From an uncultured Ignavibacteriales bacterium (GTDB lineage: Bacteria; Bacteroidota; Ignavibacteria; Ignavibacteriales; Ignavibacteriaceae): a DNA stretch of 10,856 bases. Of this stretch, positions 5,846 through 10,856 are shown piece after piece. The position numbers were made by a program, and so were the translations under genes. The stretch's first letter is position 1, and every line of letters begins with the position of its first letter. The notes beneath the pieces are model-generated. The model was not told where the DNA came from. It saw nothing but the letters and a program-made list of their open reading frames with translations, and ran no database searches. Where the stretch lies: the NCBI GenBank assembly GCA_913053915.1, contig CAJXGP010000024.1, positions 1 through 10,856 on the forward strand. The letters run 5' to 3'.

Positions 5846-7440
5846 CTGAACCTTCCACCTCTTCTTCTCCTTGTTCCCATAAATGGATTTCTACCGGATT
5901 GGATATTATCATTACTATTTAAGGTAGCTCCAAGTACAATCTTTTCACCTTCCTTTAATTGGCTGGAGATTATTTCTGTGTATCTTCCATCATTTAGTCC
6001 TGTTTCGACAATAACCGGTTTTAATAATCCTTTTGAATCCAAAACCCAAAGCCTGCCTCGGCTAAGTTGTTCAGATGGTACATAAGAATTTTTTTCGTAC
6101 TGAGGAAATACCTGATCAATTGTATATTTGTTAGTCGGTTTTTGATTATTTTTAACTTGTTTTACAGCCGTTCGATTCAATCGATTATTCTTATTTCTAT
6201 TTTTTTCAAGCACCTCTCTAAGTTCCTTTATTAGTTCTCTTCTGCTTAACTTACCGCCATGGGCCGTCCTTAAAGAATCTCTGATACTTCTTAATTTTTC
6301 CCTGCTTATCCCAAATGCAAACTTTCTGCCGTTTAATTGTCGAATGATTTTTCTTTTAGCAGCATTATTTCGCATTTGTGAGGTATTCTTGTTTTTATTA
6401 GAATTAAGCGAAACTCGATTCTTTTCTTTATGTTTACCATTATTTAGTTCACGTTTCATTAAACCGTTTTTATTGAACCGGTTTCTATAATTTTTCATCA
6501 TATTATTTACAGCAGCAGTATCCATCAAGTCGGGAGGTGGTTGAAATCTTAGCGCCATATTGTAAACTCTTAGAACATTCTTTTTCTCAGCAACCAATAT
6601 TTTAACATTTGCCGTCATTCCGGGCATCAACAATAATTTATCATTATGTACATCGATAATAACTATATAATTAACCACATTATTTTGAACAACAGGTGCT
6701 AAACGGATTTGGGACACAGTTCCAGTAAAATTTTGATTCGGAAATGCATCTACGGTAAAAATTGCTTTTTGACCTACATTGACTTTGCCTATGTCGGATT
6801 CATCGACAGTTGCCTGAACCTGCATCTTACTTAAATCATTTGCAATTGTAAAAAGTGTGGGTGAAGAAAAACTCGCCGCTACCGTTTGCCCTACGGAAAC
6901 CTTTCTATCAATAACTACACCATTTATAGGAGCATAAATCGTGGTATAAGCTAAATTAATTTTTGCTCTTTCCAATTGTGCTCCGGCTTGTTGAAGCGAA
7001 GCTTTATTAGATTCATAAGTTGTCATAGCCGCATCATAGTTAACCTGTGATTCGAGATTTTTTTTATACAATATTTTAGCTCTCGCAAAATTTCTTTCGG
7101 CATCATCAAATTGAGCTTGTGCACGATCTAAATTTGCTTTTGAATCAAGTACTGCTTGTTTCAAAAATGTTGGGTCTATTTGAGCAATTACTTGTCCGGC
7201 TTTTACAATAGAATTGAAATCCGCATATAATTTAGAAATTCTGCCTGATACCTGCGTACCTACTTGAACAGTAGTAACCGCATTTAACGTTCCGGTTGCT
7301 GTAACATAAAGAGTCAAATTACCTTTAGAAATCGTATCATATCGGAAAGAATACGATTCGGCATTACTTTTAACGAAAAAGAAATATACGGCAACTCCTA
7401 AAACTATTATTACGCTTATAATAATTAAAACTTTTTTCAT
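5842..7440 (-). CDS. HlyD/MacA-type periplasmic adaptor with a long basic insertion
   Basis: 532 residues from ATG at 7440, much longer than E. coli MacA (about 370). Order: N-terminal membrane anchor (3-23), first half of the lipoyl domain (about 42-90), alpha-helical hairpin (91-164), second lipoyl half (166-187, [16 protein letters not shown]), beta-barrel (191-286), then [13 protein letters not shown]. An insertion of roughly residues 303-458 follows, before the membrane-proximal segment resumes at [10 protein letters not shown]...[10 protein letters not shown] (461-505). The end is an Arg-rich tail, [11 protein letters not shown]. The insertion is rich in Lys/Arg and Asn with a helical centre. 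Adaptors with ALRFxPP often carry a variable insert here, but usually a shorter one. Start choice: GAGGA (7447-7451) lies 6 nt before ATG 7440, whereas TTG at 7482 has no ribosome site. It links the permease to an outer-membrane channel. Confidence 0.9.
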   Translation of the reverse strand: MKKVLIIISVIIVLGVAVYFFFVKSNAESYSFRYDTISKGNLTLYVTATGTLNAVTTVQVGTQVSGRISKLYADFNSIVKAGQVIAQIDPTFLKQAVLDSKANLDRAQAQFDDAERNFARAKILYKKNLESQVNYDAAMTTYESNKASLQQAGAQLERAKINLAYTTIYAPINGVVIDRKVSVGQTVAASFSSPTLFTIANDLSKMQVQATVDESDIGKVNVGQKAIFTVDAFPNQNFTGTVSQIRLAPVVQNNVVNYIVIIDVHNDKLLLMPGMTANVKILVAEKKNVLRVYNMALRFQPPPDLMDTAAVNNMMKNYRNRFNKNGLMKRELNNGKHKEKNRVSLNSNKNKNTSQMRNNAAKRKIIRQLNGRKFAFGISREKLRSIRDSLRTAHGGKLSRRELIKELREVLEKNRNKNNRLNRTAVKQVKNNQKPTNKYTIDQVFPQYEKNSYVPSEQLSRGRLWVLDSKGLLKPVIVETGLNDGRYTEIISSQLKEGEKIVLGATLNSNDNIQSGRNPFMGTRRRRGGRFR

Positions 7441-7446
7441 ACAATT

Positions 7447-7451
7447 TCCTC
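7447..7451 (-). promoter_or_regulatory. Shine-Dalgarno of the adaptor gene
   Basis: Minus-strand GAGGA with a 6-nt spacer to ATG at 7440. It places the start directly before the MKKVLIII membrane anchor and rejects the longer TTG form beginning at 7482. Confidence 0.7.
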
Positions 7452-7604
7452 TAAGTATCACTGATGATTTGGAATTATTCAATATACCGCTTTATTTGAC
7501 ATTCAAATTGAAAATTAGGTTTAAATTTATAAACTTTTCTTATCACTCAGGGCTAAACAATATTTTGATCTGCCGGGAAAGATAGTATAATTTCTAATTG
7601 ACCC

Positions 7605-7659
7605 CCGTTAGATACATTATTTTAACAAATGATAAAAACTTATTATGATTATCTAACGG
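7605..7659. repeat. 10-bp perfect inverted repeat with 35-nt spacer
   Basis: CCGTTAGATA (7605-7614) and TATCTAACGG (7650-7659) are exact reverse complements, with a few further matches outside the arms. The interior is AT-rich and non-coding. It could be an operator pair for the divergent promoters, a structured RNA, or the ends of a tiny mobile-element remnant. No flanking target duplication was recognised. Confidence 0.5.
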
Positions 7660-7889
7660 AGTTAATTTTAATCAATAGTAAATTAAAATATTATTTAGCC
7701 TTATGTTTTTAATGTCCTCAATCGGATTGTAAAAAATTGTAAATTGTTATAACGATATTCAATTGTTCAGTGAAAAAGGTGTTCTATCAATTTAATGAAT
7801 TCTAAAACATGAAATTTTCTCATCGGATTTGAATTTTAATTCGATTAAAATCAGTAAAGGATAAATTTTCAAAGAATAAAGATTCTGTT

Positions 7890-7919
7890 ATTTCATACCC
7901 GCTTTTTGGGGTAAGAAAT
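7890..7919. repeat. Imperfect hairpin
   Basis: ATTTCATACCC (7890-7900) pairs with GGGTAAGAAAT (7909-7919) with a single A-A mismatch and an 8-nt loop. It lies 22 bp before the repeat-like motif at 7942 and may belong to the same element. Confidence 0.4.
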
Positions 7920-7941
7920 CTTCCGCTTAAAGAATATATTC

Positions 7942-7970
7942 AGAGATTTCTCCCTACGGTCGAAATGACA
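7942..7970. repeat. Dispersed-repeat-like motif (GAAATGACA type)
   Basis: The sequence holds AGAGATTTCTCCC, CTACGGTCG and AAATGACA in a row. ATTTC (7946-7950) and GAAAT (7962-7966) form a small stem. The read-out TGTCATTTCGA...GAGAAATCTC resembles short palindromic intergenic repeats that I recall from many bacterial genomes. Copy number here cannot be judged from one window. Confidence 0.45.
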
Positions 7971-8041
7971 AATTAGTTAACCTTACAACACAAGATAGCT
8001 GTTCTGATAGATACACTACATATAAAATATCACTTTTTTAG

Positions 8042-8629
8042 ATGATAGATGAAGAAATCATAAATAGCTGTACAAGACCTCCGATACTGTTAAACTGTTG
8101 GAAACATCACAAAAGATTTATCCAAATGCAGATTAATGAATTGGTTACTTATAGAGAGGAAATTATAACACTGTTGCCTAAATTCCTAATAAAAATAGGC
8201 AGTTCACAAATAGATTTATATACAGGTGCAATTTCTCCTTCGGAAATAGCTAATTTTATTATCTTTGGATTAAAGCAGCTAGGGATTGAAGGCAGGCAAG
8301 AATACATTAAATGGCTTGCTCAAAATAATGAAGGTTATAAAATTATTGAATTGGTTGACAGTTCAAGATGGACACTACTCTGTGGATGTGATAAGAATAG
8401 ATATATACATATCCATCCTTGCAGATATTCGAGCCATAGTTTACGGATTAGAGCGCTAACTTTGAAAACGGCAATATCAACACTTATCTGGGCACAAATT
8501 AATCAACTTTCACCGTTTAACATTTCTGTAGTAAACTATGTAAGACAAAAAATTTTGGAAGTTCCACCCCTCAAATCGATGTTGAGTTCCGGTAGTCTTT
8601 TCTCTTTAATAAAACTACTCGAAAAGTAA
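8042..8629 (+). CDS. Uncharacterised 195-residue protein
   Basis: I do not recognise this protein. It has no signal peptide or membrane helix. The N-terminal half is largely helical (INELVTYREEIITLLPKFLIKIG, 31-53). The middle reads like a small beta region with CGCDKNRYIHIHPCRYSSH (114-132), where Cys114, Cys116, His123, His125 and Cys127 could form a metal site; this is speculation. An additional CWKHHK motif lies at 19-24. The C-terminal part is again helical. Codon use resembles the neighbours. ATG at 8042 has no clear Shine-Dalgarno; the upstream sequence is T-rich with TATAAAAT near 8022. Length and plausible composition favour a real gene. It stands alone, facing the coiled-coil gene across a shared hairpin, so context gives no function. 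Confidence 0.7.
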   Translation: MIDEEIINSCTRPPILLNCWKHHKRFIQMQINELVTYREEIITLLPKFLIKIGSSQIDLYTGAISPSEIANFIIFGLKQLGIEGRQEYIKWLAQNNEGYKIIELVDSSRWTLLCGCDKNRYIHIHPCRYSSHSLRIRALTLKTAISTLIWAQINQLSPFNISVVNYVRQKILEVPPLKSMLSSGSLFSLIKLLEK

Positions 8630-8719
8630 ATCAATCATCCATTTTTTCCCCTCGTCGTTATATTTTTTAAATCGACATTAAATACCTTACAATTTATTCA
8701 TTCGAATTATTGTTAAGTC

Positions 8720-8752
8720 TAAACCGACATTTATGTTTATCGAGCGGGTTTA
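8720..8752. terminator. Likely bidirectional terminator hairpin between convergent genes
   Basis: TAAACCG (8720-8726) pairs with CGGGTTTA (8745-8752) with one bulged G. It lies between the stop of the 195-residue protein (8629) and the stop of the coiled-coil gene (8756). On the plus strand it is followed by AATTTTAAAATTTTG and more T, giving a broken U-tract. On the minus strand the U-tract is poor. Confidence 0.45.
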
Positions 8753-8755
8753 ATT

Positions 8756-9040
8756 TTAAAATTTTGTTTTTGCATTTTTAAATGCCGATTTAATATCCAA
8801 GAAGGATCTTTCCGCCCCTTCTGCTATTTCATCCCAAGCTTCGATACCGGATTTTTTTATTTTCGAAATTTTATTTTCGATTTCTCCAATTTTTAATTGT
8901 AACGGCTCTAATAATGTATTTTGAAAATCTCCGACATTAGTCTTAATCTGTTTCATTTGAATTTCTAAAGTATCCAATTTCTTATTAAAGCGAAGCATTT
9001 TCGCATGTAATTTATCGATATATTCAGCTCTGTTAGACAT
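8756..9040 (-). CDS. Small coiled-coil protein
   Basis: 94 residues, almost entirely helical, with heptad-like spacing from about residue 8 to 65 (LHAKMLRFNKKLDTLEIQMK and after). It closes with EAWDEIAEGAERSFLDIKSAFKNAKTKF in two adjoining parts, a tail typical of small bacterial coiled-coil proteins with MSNRAEYIxK at the start and AWxxLKxGxExAWxxLxxAF at the end. Members of this group are widespread and poorly characterised; some are linked to stress. There is no signal peptide and it is likely cytosolic. ATG at 9040 is chosen over GTG at 9043 because GGAGG (9048-9052) lies 7 nt from the ATG but only 4 nt from the GTG. It is monocistronic, with a hairpin right after the stop. Confidence 0.85.
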   Translation of the reverse strand: MSNRAEYIDKLHAKMLRFNKKLDTLEIQMKQIKTNVGDFQNTLLEPLQLKIGEIENKISKIKKSGIEAWDEIAEGAERSFLDIKSAFKNAKTKF

Positions 9041-9251
9041 CACTCAACCTCCGATTTTATTTTCTCGACTTTAATGAACTCACTTAATTTAAATTTATTA
9101 ATCAAAATATCCTAATTTTTTTATGACAAGTTATTTTTCCTTCGATTATTATTAATATTCACAATTCGAAAACCTAAATGTGACTTTATTACATTGACTT
9201 CACTTTATCGAACATTTTCTTTATTAATATCTAAATTGAGCAATCCTTGAC

Positions 9252-9339
9252 TGTCATTATAAGGAGCGCAAGCAATGTGACAATCAAATAAAAGATTGCT
9301 TGTCTACCGGCAAGGCCTCCGGAGAGCTTCGCAATAACA
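9252..9339. repeat. Palindromic intergenic repeat (TGTCATTGCGAGGAGC-like), degenerate
   Basis: The left end TGTCATTATAAGGAGCGCAA and the right end GAGCTTCGCAATAACA are imperfect reverse complements. The apex is CAATC (9281-9285) and GATTG (9294-9298) around eight A/T bases. The layout TGTCATTGCGAGGAGCG...GCAATC...GATTGC...CTCGCAATGACA is one I recall as a frequent dispersed palindrome in unrelated bacterial genomes. This copy has drifted (ATTATAAG for ATTGCGAG). It might act as a transcript 3' hairpin. Confidence 0.55.
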
Positions 9340-9410
9340 TAATCTTATTAAGCTTATATTAACATTCGCTTAGTTTAGGTGTGAATGGAAGCTAAAAAAA
9401 CTTACTCTAG

Positions 9411-9429
9411 GTTCCTTTTTTTAAGGGAC
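9411..9429 (+). terminator. Weak terminator-like hairpin
   Basis: GTTCCTT (9411-9417) pairs with AAGGGAC (9423-9429), one G-U pair, around five T, followed by TTTT. No plus-strand gene ends just upstream, so it may be part of the repeat cluster instead. Confidence 0.25.
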
Positions 9430-9436
9430 TTTTAAC

Positions 9437-9463
9437 GAGCTGTAAAACAGTATGTTTTAGCTC
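9437..9463. repeat. Bulged 11-bp hairpin
   Basis: GAGC (9437-9440) and TAAAACA (9443-9449) pair with TGTTTTA (9453-9459) and GCTC (9460-9463). A two-base bulge TG lies on one side and the loop is GTA. It directly abuts the next hairpin, and both lie downstream of the secreted-protein gene on the minus strand, so they could form its mRNA 3' end. Confidence 0.4.
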
Positions 9464-9483
9464 CTTCTCTTTGTAAGAGAAGG
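9463..9483. repeat. Perfect 8-bp hairpin, dispersed-repeat-like
   Basis: CCTTCTCT (9463-9470) and AGAGAAGG (9476-9483) pair around TTGTA. The flank CGGGGGATGAG resembles the common intergenic palindrome CCTTCTC...GAGAAGG..GGGGATGAG, from memory. It may serve as a transcript end for the gene at 9611 on the minus strand. Confidence 0.45.
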
Positions 9484-9610
9484 CGGGGGATGAGTTTTGA
9501 TTTATTTTTTCCATTTTTTCTTTACTCACTGAATTATTATAATGTTCTTCTTTTTGGACTTTAGGGACAGACTCTACTTAAGATAACGTTGTTGAATGTA
9601 AAAGTGAATT

Positions 9611-10372
9611 TTATTCATATACTTCGATTATTTGAGAATGATCATTTATCATACTGGTGTAGCTGCTAAAATTTGGGTCTAATGACCATCGAATCGCTTC
9701 AGATCGATTAGAAGTTTTAATCAAATTAATCACTGCAATAGGCTTGGATGATGAGATATGATCTACCCAAAGGAACCTGACATTTTGATTATGGCGGTTA
9801 ATCACAGACTTAAAATCTATATCATGGGGAATATTAGGTGCCATTACTTCATTAATATAATAATCTCCTTCAAGATTCAAACTCAAAACCCCTGCTTCAT
9901 AATGTTGATTGTTGAGGAATACTTTACAGCTGATTTCTTGATTATTGAATCCGTCCTCACATAGGATATAAGCCGTTGAACTGGAGGAATAGTATGGCGG
10001 ATTTAATGAGTGATTAGGGGTAGTAGTTAGCCGTTTTTGATCAGAAACTATTTGATTTCTTATTCCTAGATTTGTTTTTTCTTCTCGAAAGTTAAGATTA
10101 CACATATCACAATCATTGCCTTTATTGAGTTCTCCTACTTTGACGCAAGCAAAATCAACATTGTATTTAGAAAGAAGGAAAAGATTTTCATAATAATCAC
10201 TAAAAAATAATGGTGTAGGATCACCACCTGCTTGAACGAGTCCATCATAGTCTTCTTTATACATAAATCGCCAACCTTTGGGTAACTGTAGAATTTTTCC
10301 AAGAATGAGTTTGCGCAATAGGGCTATGTCTGCCGTGCTTACACTCCCATTCAGATTGGCATCAGCCGCCAT
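9611..10372 (-). CDS. C-terminal part of a secreted dockerin-like protein, separated by a frameshift
   Basis: The frame is open from 10387 (just after a TGA) to 9611; the first ATG is at 10372. It opens with a perfect EF-hand-like loop, DANLNGSVSTAD, then IALLRKLILG, which is the second repeat of a dockerin-like pair. The first repeat is encoded in the other frame just upstream. Then follow WRFMYKEDYDGL and about 210 residues rich in Asn, Ser and Tyr, predicted beta-rich, with several Cys (FACVKVGE, CDMCNL, YILCEDG, ISCKVF). In comparable Bacteroidota proteins the dockerin pair is followed by SWRF-type linkers and cohesin-like modules. No C-terminal sorting (T9SS) domain is visible before the stop. 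There is no Shine-Dalgarno before ATG 10372, so independent translation is unlikely; it belongs with the upstream frame. Confidence 0.7.
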   Translation of the reverse strand: MAADANLNGSVSTADIALLRKLILGKILQLPKGWRFMYKEDYDGLVQAGGDPTPLFFSDYYENLFLLSKYNVDFACVKVGELNKGNDCDMCNLNFREEKTNLGIRNQIVSDQKRLTTTPNHSLNPPYYSSSSTAYILCEDGFNNQEISCKVFLNNQHYEAGVLSLNLEGDYYINEVMAPNIPHDIDFKSVINRHNQNVRFLWVDHISSSKPIAVINLIKTSNRSEAIRWSLDPNFSSYTSMINDHSQIIEVYE

Positions 10373-10856
10373 GAATATAAAAAGGGGTCAATTCCTAAAA
10401 TATGATCTTGAATATCACTCAGGTCTGCGGTGGAGACCCCACAGTCATCATTACTGTGGTCAATGGTAGGAACAATTCTATAGTTGCAATTTTGTAATGT
10501 CGTTTGGCATAAATAATCACCTGATATATTGGTTACAGTTTCGCAGACTGGATCATTCAAATAAGGGGAGTTATATATCTTCATATCTAAATCTTGAAAG
10601 CCGTTATCGTTTCTGCAATTACCCAGTCCATTAGTGTTATTGATGTATGACACTTTTCCTCCGATATCGATTGGTGATTGTGCAGGTACGATAAGGTTAA
10701 GTGCTATTTGGGCAGTTCCGTTACAGGGTTGTATATCATTTGGATCTCCATCAAGCGCCAAGACAATAGCTGTTGAAGCCGGATCAAAGGTGTAATCATA
10801 AGTGTTAGGAGAACCGTTGGTGTATAAGGTAAAGACTTTGGTTGTAACAAAGTCAT
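10351..10856 (-). CDS. Secreted protein with regulatory-like beta domain and first dockerin-like repeat (5' end outside window)
   Basis: The frame is open from the window edge; the first complete codon is at 10854 and reads DFVTTKVFTLY onward. A TTG at 10761 is simply a Leu codon in this frame. About 95 residues contain SPIDIGGKVSYINN...DLDMKIYN...TVTNISGDYLCQT, a pattern like carboxypeptidase-regulatory/CNA-B beta-sandwiches. NYRIVPTIDHSNDDCGVSTADLSDIQDHILG follows in two adjoining parts, the first and slightly degenerate EF-hand repeat of a dockerin-like pair. The frame then leaves homology after GIDPF and stops at 10351. The matching second repeat continues in the -1 frame, so a single protein was ancestral. 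It is likely extracellular; the signal peptide would be off-window. Function unknown; adhesion or surface structure is a guess. Confidence 0.7.
   Translation of the reverse strand, partial: DFVTTKVFTLYTNGSPNTYDYTFDPASTAIVLALDGDPNDIQPCNGTAQIALNLIVPAQSPIDIGGKVSYINNTNGLGNCRNDNGFQDLDMKIYNSPYLNDPVCETVTNISGDYLCQTTLQNCNYRIVPTIDHSNDDCGVSTADLSDIQDHILGIDPFLYSWRLMPI
10378..10387 (-). other. Frameshift site inside the dockerin-like module
   Basis: The mRNA reads GAC CCC UUU UUA UAU. Homology requires passing into the -1 frame near here: with one extra U (or two fewer) the protein reads through as DPF(F)IFMAADANLNG. The run of five T occupies 10379-10383. CUUUUUA differs by one base from the classic slippery heptamer UUUUUUA. 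Real mutation, homopolymer sequencing error and programmed -1 slippage are all possible. Confidence 0.65.

Larger units (their letters stand above)
7483..8041. other. 559-bp intergenic region between divergent units
   Basis: No convincing protein gene. It must hold the efflux-operon promoter (minus) and the promoter of the 8042 gene (plus), but neither is clear. Structures seen: a 10-bp inverted repeat (7605-7659), a hairpin TTTTAAT/ATTAAAA around TCG (7834-7850, extendable to 7830-7853), a hairpin with one mismatch (7890-7919), and a motif that looks like a dispersed repeat (7942-7970). The density of imperfect palindromes suggests repeat remnants rather than one regulatory site. Confidence 0.5.
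9053..9610. other. 558-bp intergenic region with repeat elements
   Basis: No protein gene is convincing. The first 190 bp are AT-rich leader of the coiled-coil gene. Then come a palindromic repeat of about 88 bp (9252-9339), a weak plus-strand terminator-like hairpin (9411-9429), a bulged hairpin (9437-9463) and a perfect 8-bp hairpin (9463-9483). The last 130 bp down to the secreted-protein gene show nothing recognisable, including no frameshifted continuation of that protein. Confidence 0.5.

Noticed and set aside
7441..7482. 14-residue N-terminal extension of the adaptor from TTG at 7482
   Set aside because: No Shine-Dalgarno before 7482, while GAGGA is correctly spaced before ATG 7440, which starts right at the membrane anchor.
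9252..9483. CRISPR array or tRNA in the structured intergenic region
   Set aside because: The repeats are inverted rather than regularly spaced direct repeats, and no cloverleaf with a T-loop or CCA-adjacent stem was found.
9541..9610. Frameshifted C-terminal sorting domain after the secreted protein
   Set aside because: None of the minus-strand frames after the stop gives a recognisable sorting signal; stops appear quickly.
9758..9964. 68-residue plus-strand frame
   Set aside because: Antisense to the secreted protein, with no ribosome site or family features.
10278..10469. 63-residue plus-strand frame across the dockerin-like module
   Set aside because: Antisense shadow; both dockerin halves on the minus strand are clearly homologous sequence.

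Overview
The window is AT-rich and looks like a member of the Bacteroidota / Chlorobiota / Ignavibacteriota (FCB) group. Three signs point there. A short-chain reductase resembles the sepiapterin reductase of Chlorobium. A TAATTTTG promoter element fits the Bacteroidota-type -7 consensus (TAnnTTTG). A large secreted protein carries a paired EF-hand (dockerin-like) module with carboxypeptidase-regulatory-like sequence of the kind common in Saprospiraceae. Clear Shine-Dalgarno (SD) sequences and two well-supported TTG starts argue against a typical flavobacterium and would suit an Ignavibacteria-like lineage. The lineage is an inference.

Layout. (1) Positions 16-2398, minus strand: a tight operon of Bcp-type peroxiredoxin, 6-pyruvoyl-tetrahydropterin synthase (PTPS), GTP cyclohydrolase I (folE), a sepiapterin-reductase-like SDR, and the wreck of a second SDR. 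Together the three intact pterin genes make a complete GTP-to-tetrahydrobiopterin pathway. (2) Positions 2652-3621, plus strand: a promoter, a candidate fluoride riboswitch, the fluoride channel gene crcB and a DUF190 gene, forming a fluoride-resistance unit. The riboswitch has an unusually long linker between its two helices, and the leader has an arrangement that could mask the crcB ribosome-binding site. (3) Positions 3852-7440, minus strand: a three-gene tripartite efflux set (HlyD/MacA-type adaptor, ABC ATPase, MacB/FtsX-type permease) joined by ATGA overlaps. The adaptor carries a strongly basic insertion of about 155 residues. No TolC is present in the window. (4) Positions 7441-8041: non-coding, with hairpins, a 10-bp inverted repeat and a dispersed-repeat-like motif. 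(5) Positions 8042-8629, plus: an unrecognised 195-residue protein. Positions 8756-9040, minus: a small coiled-coil protein. A shared hairpin lies between these convergent genes. (6) Positions 9041-9610: non-coding, containing a palindromic repeat of about 88 bp and other hairpins. (7) Positions 9611-10856, minus: the 3' part of a secreted repeat protein whose dockerin-like module is split between two frames at a run of five T.

The first half is compact and operonic. From about 7.4 kb onward the window is sparse, repeat-bearing and accessory in character. The most interesting items are the variant fluoride riboswitch with its leader architecture, the compact biopterin operon ending in a decayed SDR paralogue, the basic insertion in the adaptor, and the frameshifted dockerin-like protein.
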